Positions 7,754 through 16,488 of a stretch of 64,000 nt of DNA are shown piece by piece. Under the pieces are notes generated by a model, which saw only the letters and a list, made by a program, of their open reading frames with translations, was not told where the DNA came from and did no database searches. The DNA comes from Bacillus massiliglaciei (GTDB lineage: Bacteria; Bacillota; Bacilli; Bacillales; DSM-1321): the NCBI RefSeq assembly GCF_900098925.1, contig NZ_LT622359.1:217414-281413 (forward strand), given 5' to 3'. A program made the translations under genes and the position numbers. Numbering within the stretch: the stretch's first letter is position 1; every line of letters starts with the position of its first letter.

Positions 7754-10159
7754 ATGGCAAAGCAAAAATTAGTGCTCATTGGCAACGGTATGGCAGGAGT
7801 CCGATGTATCGAGGAAATCTTGAAAATTCGCCCGGACCATTTCGAAGTGACTATTTTCGGAAGCGAACCGCACCCTAATTACAATCGAATACAGTTATCT
7901 AACGTATTGCAGGGGGATACATCAATCGATGATATTACAATAAATGATTGGAAATGGTACAGTGATCATCGTATTACTTTGTATTCAAATGAAACGGCTG
8001 TGAAAATAGATTCACTAAAAAAGGTCATTTATTCAGATAAAAATCGAGAAGTGCCTTACGATCAAGTGATAGTGGCAACCGGTTCATTGCCGTTTATTCT
8101 TCCTGTACCGGGAGCAGATAAAAAGGGTGTCACCGGTTTCAGAAATATAGAAGACTGTCAAAAAATGATTGAATATTCAAATAAATATAAGAAAGCTGCC
8201 GTGATTGGAGGAGGTCTGCTTGGTCTGGAAGCGGCAAGAGGCCTGCTGAATCTGGGCATGGAGGTAGATGTTATCCACCTTTCTGATTATTTGATGAATC
8301 GCCAAATGGATCCGACCGCCGGAAAAATGCTGCAAAAGGAACTGGAAGCACAAGGCATGAATTTCCTTTTAGAAAAACAAACAGAGGAAATCTTTGGCGA
8401 GGAGGATGTGGAGGGAGTCCGTTTTACGGATGGCACAGAAATTAAAGCGGATTTAGTTGTTATGGCAGCCGGGATTAAGCCTAATGTAGAACTGGCTATT
8501 TCAAGCGGCATCCCTGTTAACCGCGGGATCCTGGTGAATGATTATATGGAGACAAAAGTGCCGGACATCTATGCGGTGGGCGAATGTGCAGAACATCGGG
8601 AAACAATGTATGGTTTGGTGGCTCCTTTGTATGAGCAGGGGAAAGTGCTGGCAGGTAGAATTTGCGGAGTTGAGGGAAAAGGCTATGAGGGCTCCGTGCT
8701 TTCAACCAAATTAAAGGTTTCCGGTGTAGATGTCTTTTCTGCTGGTGAAATTTTTGAAGATGCACAGGCTAAGTCTATTAAGGAATATAACGAGTGGACG
8801 GGGACGTACAAGAAAATTCTAATTCGAGACGGAGTGATTTCAGGAGCGGTTCTGTTCGGTGATACAAAAGAAAGTACAAAGCTGGTAAGCATGATCCATA
8901 AAGGGACAAAAGCAGAAGAATATTTCCGTACGGACCAGTCGGCTGAAAGCGGCTTAAGTCTTGTTGCAGAGATGCCGGCTGAAGAAATTATCTGCGGCTG
9001 TAACGGTGTGACGAAGGGGGATATCGTGCAGGCAATAGAAAGTCAGCAGCTCTGCAGTTTAGAAGAAGTGAAGGGCTGCACAAATGCATCAAGGTCCTGC
9101 GGCGGCTGTAAAGCCTTAGTAGGAGATCTCCTTGAACTGACTCTGGGAGATGAATTCAATAAAGCCAATCAGAAGGAAGCTATTTGCGGCTGTACACCGC
9201 TGTCCAGGGATGAAGTGGTGGCAGCCATCCGTGAGAAGAACCTGACACATACGAGAGAAGTCATGAATGTCCTTGGCTGGAATTCAGAAAATGGATGTTC
9301 GAAGTGCAGGCCTGCCCTCAATTATTATCTCGGAATGGTGAATCCTCTTGATTATGTGGATGAAAAAGAATCGAAGTTTGTCAATGAACGGCTTCATGCC
9401 AATATTCAAAAAGACGGCACGTTTTCTGTCGTACCGAGGATGTATGGCGGAGTTACCAATTCAGAACAATTAAGGAAAATAGCCGATGTGGCAGATAAAT
9501 ATAATGTAAAACTTCTAAAGGTAACAGGAGGCCAGCGGATTGATATGTTTGGTGTTGAAAAAGAGGATCTTCCTAAAGTATGGGCAGATCTTGATATGCC
9601 GTCCGGTTATGCGTACGGAAAAACGCTGAGAACGGTAAAGACTTGTGTAGGCGAGAACTTCTGCCGTTTCGGCACACAGGATTCCATCGGCCTTGGAATT
9701 GCCTTGGAGAAAAAATTTGAACGCATCGGGACCCCGCATAAGTTTAAGATGGCCGTGTCAGCCTGTCCGCGGAATTGTGCTGAATCCGGAATCAAGGATC
9801 TCGGTGTTGTCGGTGTAGACGGAGCTTGGGAAATCTATGTCGGCGGGAATGGCGGTACCCACTTGAGGGCTGCTGAATTATTGTGCAAAGTGAAAACAAG
9901 TGAGGAAGTCATTGAAATGACAGGGGCTTACTTCCAGTATTATCGAGAAACGGCAAATTACTTAGAAAGAACTTCTTTCTGGGTAGAGAGATTGGGGCTT
10001 GATGCGATCAAAGAAGTGATCGGCAATAAGGAAAATAGGGATGCACTCAACCGGCGCCTAAATGATGCGCTGTCTGTAGCCCAGGAGCCTTGGAAAGAAG
10101 TCATCGAGAATAAATCGACACAAGAAGAACTTTATAAAAAGGTAAAAGTGCTCGTATAA
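7754..10159 (+). CDS. nasD: Assimilatory nitrite reductase, large subunit
   Basis: An 801-residue NADH-dependent nitrite reductase reducing nitrite to ammonium. Order of domains: FAD/NAD oxidoreductase (GNGMAG near residue 10, GGGLLGLEAARG), BFD-type [2Fe-2S] domains (CGCNG...CGGCK and CGC...CSKC), then the ferredoxin-like and siroheme/[4Fe-4S] domain with CVGENFC and CPRNC ligands. ATG 7754 is preferred over 7736 because GGGGGA (7742-7747) is correctly spaced only for it, and the product then begins MAKQKLVLIGNG like its relatives. It is followed by nasE about 90 bases downstream, with its own start signal. Confidence 0.92.
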   Translation: MAKQKLVLIGNGMAGVRCIEEILKIRPDHFEVTIFGSEPHPNYNRIQLSNVLQGDTSIDDITINDWKWYSDHRITLYSNETAVKIDSLKKVIYSDKNREVPYDQVIVATGSLPFILPVPGADKKGVTGFRNIEDCQKMIEYSNKYKKAAVIGGGLLGLEAARGLLNLGMEVDVIHLSDYLMNRQMDPTAGKMLQKELEAQGMNFLLEKQTEEIFGEEDVEGVRFTDGTEIKADLVVMAAGIKPNVELAISSGIPVNRGILVNDYMETKVPDIYAVGECAEHRETMYGLVAPLYEQGKVLAGRICGVEGKGYEGSVLSTKLKVSGVDVFSAGEIFEDAQAKSIKEYNEWTGTYKKILIRDGVISGAVLFGDTKESTKLVSMIHKGTKAEEYFRTDQSAESGLSLVAEMPAEEIICGCNGVTKGDIVQAIESQQLCSLEEVKGCTNASRSCGGCKALVGDLLELTLGDEFNKANQKEAICGCTPLSRDEVVAAIREKNLTHTREVMNVLGWNSENGCSKCRPALNYYLGMVNPLDYVDEKESKFVNERLHANIQKDGTFSVVPRMYGGVTNSEQLRKIADVADKYNVKLLKVTGGQRIDMFGVEKEDLPKVWADLDMPSGYAYGKTLRTVKTCVGENFCRFGTQDSIGLGIALEKKFERIGTPHKFKMAVSACPRNCAESGIKDLGVVGVDGAWEIYVGGNGGTHLRAAELLCKVKTSEEVIEMTGAYFQYYRETANYLERTSFWVERLGLDAIKEVIGNKENRDALNRRLNDALSVAQEPWKEVIENKSTQEELYKKVKVLV

Positions 10160-10248
10160 CACGCGGCGGGTGAAGTGAGCAGAAATACAATGGTTAGGAT
10201 AATAGCAAATCAATGAAGATTGGAAAACAACAGAATGGAGGAATCCAA

Positions 10249-10566
10249 ATGGACAGCACTCTTCAAAAGGTGAAGGTCGGGGACGCAAGAGACATGCCAA
10301 GGAATTTAGGGAAGACCGTTAAAATAGGTTCCCTTGAAATTGCACTTTTTCATTTAGTGAATGGGGAATTCAGAGCCATTGAAAATCGCTGTCCTCATAA
10401 AGGCGGTGTGCTTGTTGAAGGCATTGTCAGCGGAGAATATGTGTTTTGTCCGATGCATGATTGGAAAATCAGTGTGATGGACGGGCAGGTACAAAAGCCT
10501 GATAACGGCTGTGTAAAGACCTTTCCTGTCGAAGTAGAAGGAAACGATATTTATATTCTCCTATAA
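10249..10566 (+). CDS. nasE: Nitrite reductase small subunit (Rieske-like)
   Basis: A 105-residue Rieske-fold protein that partners NasD. It keeps the two Rieske cluster half-motifs, CPHKGG and CPMHDW. ATG 10249 is preceded by GGAGGA (10237-10242) at correct spacing; the ATG at 10213 has none and would add an unrelated N-terminus. The length then matches the family. In B. subtilis the uroporphyrinogen methyltransferase gene nasF follows; here the next gene is unrelated and on the other strand. Confidence 0.9.
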   Translation: MDSTLQKVKVGDARDMPRNLGKTVKIGSLEIALFHLVNGEFRAIENRCPHKGGVLVEGIVSGEYVFCPMHDWKISVMDGQVQKPDNGCVKTFPVEVEGNDIYILL

Positions 10567-10570
10567 ACAG

Positions 10571-10610
10571 AAAGGAGGATCGGGTAATGTACCCCGGTCC
10601 TCCTTTTTCT
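10571..10610. terminator. Bidirectional terminator between nasE and ytbE
   Basis: AAAGGAGG (10571-10578) pairs with CCTCCTTT (10599-10606), extended inward by CGGG/CCCG. T-runs follow on the plus side, and the A-run on the other side can serve the convergent gene. Confidence 0.8.
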
Positions 10611-10619
10611 TTCTTTCGT

Positions 10620-11462
10620 TTAAAAATCAAAGTTATCTGGATCTGGACCGACACGATGATTTTGGTTCAGTGCTTCAATTTTCTGCATTTCTTCAGCAGA
10701 AAGTTCGAAATCAAAGACATCAGCATTTTCAACAATTCGGTGTTCTTTTGTTGATTTAGGAATCGTTACGACACCATTCTGAAGGTCCCAGCGGATGATG
10801 ACCTGAGCAACGGATTTCTGATAAGCCTTGGCAATTTCCTGCAGTTCAGGATGATCCAGTAATTCACCTTGCATTAATGGAGACCAAGCCTCCATTTGAA
10901 TTCCTTGCTCTTTGCAGTATGCTTGCACTTCCTTCTGAGTCAGACGCGGATGATATTCCACTTGGTTAATCATCGGTTTGATTTCTGCCTCTTTCATTAA
11001 GTCTTCCAGATGGTGCACCTGGAAGTTGCTGACGCCAATAGCCCGTACTTTGCCTTCTTTATAAAGAGTTTCCAATGCACACCAAGCGTCTTTATACTTT
11101 CCTTCCACTGGCCAGTGAATAAGGTACAAGTCCAGATAATCCAGACCAAGCTTCTGCAAGCTTGTTTCATAGGCAGCGAGAGTGGATTCATAACCTAAAT
11201 CTGAGTTCCAAACCTTGGATGTGACGAATAGGTCCTCCCGAGTAATCGCGGCTTCCTTTATGCCTTCCCGAATGGCTTGTCCAACGCCCTCTTCATTTCC
11301 GTAAATGGCCGCTGTATCAATGCTGCGGTATCCATGTTTAATTGCAAACTTCACAGCGTTGACTAATTCTGGTCCTTCCTCGACTTTGAAAACTCCTAAA
11401 CCCAGACGGGGCATGTTTACTCCGTTGTGCAAGGCTGTTGTATCCTGTAAGTGATTGTTCAT
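10620..11462 (-). CDS. ytbE: Aldo/keto reductase (YtbE-like)
   Basis: A 280-residue NADPH-dependent aldo/keto reductase acting on small aldehydes or glyoxals. The TIM-barrel signatures are visible: GYRSIDTAAIYGNEEGVG with catalytic Asp and Tyr, LDLYLIHWP with catalytic His, IGVSNFQVHHLEDL, and the cofactor motif IPKSTKEHRIVEN. It lies 60 bases downstream of an MFS exporter gene, which in turn faces an HxlR regulator. This is the arrangement of B. subtilis ytbE-ytbD-ytcD, suggesting a joint response to reactive electrophiles. The substrate is not deducible. Confidence 0.85.
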   Translation of the reverse strand: MNNHLQDTTALHNGVNMPRLGLGVFKVEEGPELVNAVKFAIKHGYRSIDTAAIYGNEEGVGQAIREGIKEAAITREDLFVTSKVWNSDLGYESTLAAYETSLQKLGLDYLDLYLIHWPVEGKYKDAWCALETLYKEGKVRAIGVSNFQVHHLEDLMKEAEIKPMINQVEYHPRLTQKEVQAYCKEQGIQMEAWSPLMQGELLDHPELQEIAKAYQKSVAQVIIRWDLQNGVVTIPKSTKEHRIVENADVFDFELSAEEMQKIEALNQNHRVGPDPDNFDF

Positions 11463-11522
11463 TTATAAAACCCCCATTTTATGATGATTGCTTGAAAGTA
11501 AAAAGTGAATCTCTGGTTCCTT

Positions 11523-12725
11523 TTATTCGTTTCCCACCTCCTTTAAATGATCCTTTTTTTCAAGAGCCCGGCTCCAAGCGGTTAAGGCTACAGCAAGTAC
11601 TACCATGATTCCGCCAACCCAAGGGGTGTGGACAAGACCGATTGTATCTGTGACGACGCCTCCTAAGTAGGAGCCAAGCGCAATCCCGGCATTAAAGGCT
11701 GCGATGTTAAGGGCAGATGCCACATCAACGGCGGATGGAACGAAACGCTGGGCCAGCATGACCACATATACCTGCAGACCGGGTACGTTCATGAAAGCCA
11801 TTAAGCCCATCAAGGTGATCGTAATTAAACCGGCGATTTTGAATGGTGCTGTGAACATTAAGATGAACAAAATGATTGCCTGTAAAATGAACATATAAAA
11901 AAGCGCTTTGATTGGATTATGATTGGACAGCTTTCCGCCAATCATGTTCCCGACTGCAATGGCAATTCCATAAACAAGCAAGATGATTGCTACTGTTTCT
12001 TTTGCAAAGCCAGTGATCTCCTGCAAAATCGGAGACAAATAAGTAAAGACTACAAATGTTCCGCCATAGCCTAATGCTGTAATAATTAAGACCAGCAGCA
12101 GGCGTCCATTGGTGATCAATTTCATTTGATCGCTGAAGGATGTTTTGGTTCCTTTCCGTAAGTCAGACGGAATCAGGGTGCTGGTTGCAATCAAAGCAAT
12201 AACTCCGGCGAAGACAATAATAACAAATGCCATTCTCCATCCGAATTGCTGACCGATGAACGTACCGAATGGAACACCTGTAACAGTTGCAACTGTCAGT
12301 CCTGTGAACATAATCGAAATAGCACTGGCGCTGCGGTTTTTCGGCACTAAGTCTACAGCAATTGTTGAGCCGATGGACATAAAAATACCGTGTGAGAAAG
12401 CCGAAATGACTCGCGCTGTAAGCAATACCCCGATGCTTGTTGCGCTTGCGGCAATACTGTTGCCGACTATGAAAACAAGCATGATAAAAATTAATAGCGT
12501 TTTCCGCGGTATATTTGAAGTAATCGATGTCAGAATTGGAGCTCCGACTGTTACTCCTAAAGCATATAATGAAACCGTCAAACCGGCTGTGGTGACGGGG
12601 ATTTGCAGATCATCGGAAATTAAGGGCAATAATCCTACACTGATAAATTCTGTTGTGCCGATGGCAAATGCACTCATAGCCAGAGCCAGCAGTGCAAGTG
12701 TGCTTCTCTTTTTATCAAGAGCCAT
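11523..12725 (-). CDS. ytbD: MFS drug/metabolite exporter (YtbD-like)
   Basis: A 400-residue major facilitator protein of the DHA1 type with 12 predicted helices. The N-terminus AIGTTEFISVGLLPLI is typical of this exporter group, and the motif C region appears in TVTGVPFGTFIGQQFGWR. It is likely a proton-driven efflux pump for drugs or toxic metabolites. It is probably co-transcribed with the aldo/keto reductase and controlled by the divergent HxlR-type regulator through the palindromes in the 164-base gap. Confidence 0.82.
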   Translation of the reverse strand: MALDKKRSTLALLALAMSAFAIGTTEFISVGLLPLISDDLQIPVTTAGLTVSLYALGVTVGAPILTSITSNIPRKTLLIFIMLVFIVGNSIAASATSIGVLLTARVISAFSHGIFMSIGSTIAVDLVPKNRSASAISIMFTGLTVATVTGVPFGTFIGQQFGWRMAFVIIVFAGVIALIATSTLIPSDLRKGTKTSFSDQMKLITNGRLLLVLIITALGYGGTFVVFTYLSPILQEITGFAKETVAIILLVYGIAIAVGNMIGGKLSNHNPIKALFYMFILQAIILFILMFTAPFKIAGLITITLMGLMAFMNVPGLQVYVVMLAQRFVPSAVDVASALNIAAFNAGIALGSYLGGVVTDTIGLVHTPWVGGIMVVLAVALTAWSRALEKKDHLKEVGNE

Positions 12726-12826
12726 GGTTTTCCCTCCAAATTATTTAATTGAACTTGTCTCAAAACAAGCAGCAGCAAAAAATTCTGCAAGCAAATGTTA
12801 TTATCAGGTATACTAGAGATAAAGAA

Positions 12827-12858
12827 AAGTACGTACTTTAAAGTACTATAGGTACTTT
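12827..12858. promoter_or_regulatory. Probable HxlR-type (YtcD) operator: two palindromes
   Basis: Between ytbD and ytcD lie a perfect palindrome AAGTACGTACTT (12827-12838) and, directly after, AAAGTAC-TATAG-GTACTTT (12840-12858). HxlR-family regulators bind GTAC-spaced palindromes near their own gene. A possible ytcD -10 (TATACT, 12809-12814) lies just upstream, so bound regulator would block the early transcript. Confidence 0.6.
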
Positions 12859-12889
12859 TTAGTTCCTGTAGCGAGAGGAGACAGAAAAA

Positions 12890-13261
12890 ATGAAACAAAA
12901 GAAATACAATATATCAGTAGAAGCGACATTGGAGGTCATCGGAGGAAAATGGAAGTGTGTTATTCTCTGTCATTTGACCCATGGTAAAAAAAGGACGAGC
13001 GAATTAAAACGGCTTATGCCCCACATTACCCAGAAAATGCTGACCCAGCAATTAAGAGAGCTGGAGACAGATGGGGTAATTAACAGAATCGTGCATAATC
13101 AGGTTCCTCCTAAAGTGGAATATGAGCTTAGTGAATATGGACGCAGCCTGGAAGACATTTTAAATGCCTTATGTCTTTGGGGAGAGAAACATATCAGCAG
13201 AAAGTTTGAGAACACGTTTGATGTTTTAGAAGAAGGAATTTTAAACGAACACCTCAGATAA
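12890..13261 (+). CDS. ytcD: HxlR-family winged-helix regulator (YtcD-like)
   Basis: A 123-residue MarR/HxlR-type DNA-binding protein. The family core is EVIGGKWK, then the helix region RTSELKRLMPHITQKMLTQQLRELETDGVI, and the wing segment PPKVEYELSEYGRSLEDIL. Many HxlR regulators sense electrophiles through a conserved N-terminal cysteine just before the helix. Here that position is not cysteine (the protein starts MKQKKYNISVEATLE), but C23 and C27 lie in the core helix. It faces ytbD across two palindromes and probably represses it. Confidence 0.85.
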   Translation: MKQKKYNISVEATLEVIGGKWKCVILCHLTHGKKRTSELKRLMPHITQKMLTQQLRELETDGVINRIVHNQVPPKVEYELSEYGRSLEDILNALCLWGEKHISRKFENTFDVLEEGILNEHLR

Positions 13262-13305
13262 CGGACAGGCTTCTTCCTGAAGTGAATAGAATCTAAAGAC
13301 CTCTG

Positions 13306-13330
13306 AACCTCTGATGTTTAGAGGTTTTTT
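13306..13330 (+). terminator. Terminator after ytcD
   Basis: AACCTCT (13306-13312) pairs with AGAGGTT (13320-13326), followed by T residues. Confidence 0.8.
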
Positions 13331-13374
13331 ATATAGAACAAGCAGATCTTTTTTTAGATTTCTGAAAATTCCCC

Positions 13375-13424
13375 TTGTAATTTTGCCCAAGACGCTTATA
13401 ATTTATAAATGATAATGATTATCA
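13375..13424 (+). promoter_or_regulatory. Siderophore operon promoter with Fur box
   Basis: TTGTAA (13375-13380), a 16-base spacer and TATAAT (13397-13402) form a sigma-A promoter. TGATAATGATTATCA (13410-13424) is a perfect 7-1-7 Fur box covering the predicted transcription start. Iron-replete Fur would block this promoter. Confidence 0.92.
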
Positions 13425-13463
13425 TTCTTATTGGTTTGTAAATAGATAAGGGAGGAAATGAGT

Positions 13464-14435
13464 ATGAAGAAACAAGTATGGCTATTAGGGATGGCGGCAG
13501 TAATGAGTTTAGGACTTGCTGCCTGCAACAGTTCGGAAGAATCCAGCGCTCAGAAAGAAACACAGACAGAACAAAAGGATACATCAGCAGAAAAGGAAAC
13601 GCAGACGATTACGTATTTAAATCAAGAATATAAAATTCCGAAGCAAGTGGATACATTGGCTGCAGCAAGCCTTGAGTCGATGGAAGACGCAGCGCTTCTT
13701 GGTGTCAAGCCTGAAGGAGCTATTACGATTGCAGGGAAGCTTCCTGAGTATTTGGCAAAGGATTTAGAAGGGGCGCAATCAATTGGAGAAAAGACTCAGC
13801 CTAATTATGAAACTCTGCTTTCTATGAAGCCGGATGTGATTTTAGGTTCATCCAAGTTTCAGCCGGAGGTAGCGGAAAAGCTGAATAAGGTAGCAACGAT
13901 GATTCCTGTTTCCCATATCGCTACGAACTGGGAAGATAACCTTCTTTTGATGGGAGAAATTACTGGAACAAAAGAAAAGGCGGAAAGTATTTTAACGCAA
14001 TACAAGGAAGATACGGAGAAGGCTAAAGAAGCAATCGGGGATTCAGTCAAGGACAAAAAAGCTGTTGTGGTCAGAGTGAGAGCAGGAAACCTCTTCATCT
14101 ATCCGGTTGATGTCTATTTCAATCCTGTTCTTTATCAAGATTTAGGGATGGCAGTTCCGGAAGAAATAAAAGCGGCAAAAGCACAGGAAACGATTTCTTT
14201 AGAAAAGTTTGCAGCCATGAATCCCGATTATGTCTTTTTACAGTTTGATAAAAGCGAAAACAGTCAGCAGCCAAAAGCACTGGAAGAGCTTGAAGGAAAT
14301 GCAATTTGGAAAAGCACTCAAGCTGTAAAAGATGGTCATGTATTTGTTAATAGCGTCGATCCACTTGCCCAAGGCGGAACAGCTTGGAGTAAACAGGCGT
14401 TCTTGAAGGCTGTCCAGGAAAACCTGGCCAAATAA
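13464..14435 (+). CDS. yfiY: Siderophore-binding lipoprotein (YfiY-like)
   Basis: A 323-residue periplasmic-binding-type lipoprotein that captures ferric siderophore at the outer membrane face. The signal peptide ends in the lipobox LAAC with lipid-anchored C21. The Thr/Glu/Gln-rich linker follows, then the two-lobed binding protein: DTLAAASLESMEDAALLG and MKPDVILGSSKF. The start at ATG 13464 is preferred over 13458 because GGGAGG is then about 9 bases away. First gene of a Fur-controlled operon. Hydroxamate specificity is suggested only by resemblance to YfiY. Confidence 0.85.
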   Translation: MKKQVWLLGMAAVMSLGLAACNSSEESSAQKETQTEQKDTSAEKETQTITYLNQEYKIPKQVDTLAAASLESMEDAALLGVKPEGAITIAGKLPEYLAKDLEGAQSIGEKTQPNYETLLSMKPDVILGSSKFQPEVAEKLNKVATMIPVSHIATNWEDNLLLMGEITGTKEKAESILTQYKEDTEKAKEAIGDSVKDKKAVVVRVRAGNLFIYPVDVYFNPVLYQDLGMAVPEEIKAAKAQETISLEKFAAMNPDYVFLQFDKSENSQQPKALEELEGNAIWKSTQAVKDGHVFVNSVDPLAQGGTAWSKQAFLKAVQENLAK

Positions 14436-14453
14436 ATTGGACAGACCTTTGCG

Positions 14454-15461
14454 GTGAAAAAGTTATATTCTGTTCCGGCCATCTTATCTATCTTATCTCC
14501 TGCTGTGATCGTCCTGCTTATCATCGCTTCCGTTCTTTATAACGGTGATGGGCTGGACATAAAAATACTGTTTGAAGCAATTTTTTACTATGATGAGACG
14601 AATGTGAAACATGCTATTATCATGACTTCCCGCCTGCCGAGGGTAATCGCCGCACTGGCAGTCGGTGCTTTCTTGGCCATATCAGGAGCAGTCATGCAGG
14701 GGATGACAAGAAATTATCTTGCGTCCCCTTCCATCATGGGAGTGACAGACGGATCGGTTTTCATCATTACGGTGTGCCTGGTGTTTCTGCCTCAGCTGTC
14801 CTCTTTGCAAATGATTGTTTTCTCTATGGCGGGATCTTTGTTGGGGGCTGGGATTGTTTTCGGTTTTGGTTCAATAATGAGAAATGGCTTGTCGCCCGTT
14901 CGTCTGGCGATTATCGGTACGGTGATCGGGACCTTTTTGAGCAGTCTGTCGGCGGCCGTTGCTTCTTACTTTCAAGTTTCACAAGATGTGAGTTTCTGGT
15001 ACAATGCGAAGCTTCATCAGACTGATCCAGAGATGTTAAAATGGGCGATTCCTTTTGGGATCATTGGAATCTTAATAGCCTTAAGTATTTCAAAGTCTAT
15101 TACCCTTCTTTCTTTAGGGGAGGAAGTGTCTGTCAGTTTGGGGCAGCGTACCAGACTGGTCAAAGCGCTGGGCATTCTCTCCGTAGTCTGTCTGACAGGA
15201 ACGGCAGTGGCACTTGTGGGGAAAATAGGATTCGTCGGATTGGTGATTCCTCATATTGCCCGTTTTTTAACGGGCGTGGATTATAAGCGGATCATCCCGT
15301 ATTCAGGTTTAATCGGCGGGGTTTTCCTTGCTTTATGTGATTTGCTGAGCCGTATGGTGAATGCGCCGTTTGAGACACCGGTTGGAGTTATCACGGCGAT
15401 TGTAGGGGTTCCTTTCTTTCTTTACCTGATTCGGACGAGAGGGGGAAGGAATCATGCCTAA
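14454..15461 (+). CDS. yfiZ: Iron-siderophore ABC permease (FecCD type, first)
   Basis: A 335-residue FecCD-family membrane subunit with about nine or ten helices. Family motifs: RLPRVIAALAVGAFLAISGAVMQG and the coupling loop region GFVGLVIPHIARFLTG, which contacts the ATPase. The start is GTG 14454 with only a weak ribosome-binding site, suggesting coupling to the lipoprotein gene 18 bases upstream. Its stop overlaps the start of the second permease gene by 8 bases, so the two subunits are co-translated as a heterodimer. Confidence 0.88.
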   Translation: MKKLYSVPAILSILSPAVIVLLIIASVLYNGDGLDIKILFEAIFYYDETNVKHAIIMTSRLPRVIAALAVGAFLAISGAVMQGMTRNYLASPSIMGVTDGSVFIITVCLVFLPQLSSLQMIVFSMAGSLLGAGIVFGFGSIMRNGLSPVRLAIIGTVIGTFLSSLSAAVASYFQVSQDVSFWYNAKLHQTDPEMLKWAIPFGIIGILIALSISKSITLLSLGEEVSVSLGQRTRLVKALGILSVVCLTGTAVALVGKIGFVGLVIPHIARFLTGVDYKRIIPYSGLIGGVFLALCDLLSRMVNAPFETPVGVITAIVGVPFFLYLIRTRGGRNHA

Positions 15462-16476
15462 AGGAGATGCAAAACGTTTTATCCAGGCTGCGGTGATCTT
15501 AGTTGCCGGAATTCTGACGATGACCTATATCAGTTTGACGAATGGGATTTTCGATATGACGGTTTCAGAGGTCCTCCGCACTCTTTTTCGTGTAAATCCT
15601 ATGGCGGACTATGATTTAGTTATCTTTGATTTCAGGCTTCCGCGATTGGTGATTGCCTGTCTGGTAGGTCTGGGTCTCGGCATTGCCGGAGCGGTGATTC
15701 AGGGCGTAACGAGAAATGGCCTGGCCGATCCCGGAATTCTTGGCATTAATGCAGGCGCGGGTGCCGCGATTGTGCTCTTTATGTTTTTCTTTCAAGGGCA
15801 AATCACTGGAACAGGCTGGCTGTCGATTATGATGATGCCTCTGTTCGGTTTAGCAGGCGGGCTGCTTGCAGCACTCCTCATCTTCGTTTTTTCGTGGAAA
15901 AATGGTTCATTGGATACGGAGAGGCTTTTGCTGACAGGTATTGCGCTTGGCTCAGGATTCGGTGCTCTGGCCCTGTATCTTTCTTTGAAAATGAAGGCGG
16001 CCGACTTTGAAATGGCAACGGTCTGGATTTCTGGAAGTATTTATAATGCCAACTGGAAGTACATTATAGCCATGCTTCCCTGGATTTTAGTCTTAGTTCC
16101 GATTATTTATCGGAAAGCGTATATGCTTGATTTGTTCCAGCTGGAAGAAGCAAGCATGAAAAGTATCGGTGTGAAGGTTGGAAAAGAAAAATCGATCCTT
16201 CTATTAAGCAGCATCGGTCTGGTAAGTGCCTGTGTGTCTGTATCCGGCAGCATTGGGTTTGTCGGGCTGATGGCGCCCCACATCGCCAGAAGGCTCGTCG
16301 GCATCAAGCATAGGTACATGATTCCGATTTGCGGACTGATTGGTGTGCTGTTGGTCGTCTTATCCGACTTCATTGCAAAAACGGTTTTTGCTCCAGCAGA
16401 ATTGCCGGCCGGGATTGTGATTTCATTGATTGGGGTCCCGTATTTCCTTTATCTATTGATCAAAACGAGAGCGTAG
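15454..16476 (+). CDS. yfhA: Iron-siderophore ABC permease (FecCD type, second)
   Basis: A 340-residue paralog of the preceding permease. The same motifs occur: RLPRLVIACLVGLGLGIAGAVIQG and GFVGLMAPHIARRLVG. Start ATG 15454 is preceded by GGGGGAAGGA. The gene overlaps its upstream neighbour and is 12 bases from the ATPase gene, so it belongs to the same transcript. Confidence 0.88.
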   Translation: MPKGDAKRFIQAAVILVAGILTMTYISLTNGIFDMTVSEVLRTLFRVNPMADYDLVIFDFRLPRLVIACLVGLGLGIAGAVIQGVTRNGLADPGILGINAGAGAAIVLFMFFFQGQITGTGWLSIMMMPLFGLAGGLLAALLIFVFSWKNGSLDTERLLLTGIALGSGFGALALYLSLKMKAADFEMATVWISGSIYNANWKYIIAMLPWILVLVPIIYRKAYMLDLFQLEEASMKSIGVKVGKEKSILLLSSIGLVSACVSVSGSIGFVGLMAPHIARRLVGIKHRYMIPICGLIGVLLVVLSDFIAKTVFAPAELPAGIVISLIGVPYFLYLLIKTRA

Positions 16477-16488
16477 GAGGGAAGAGAT

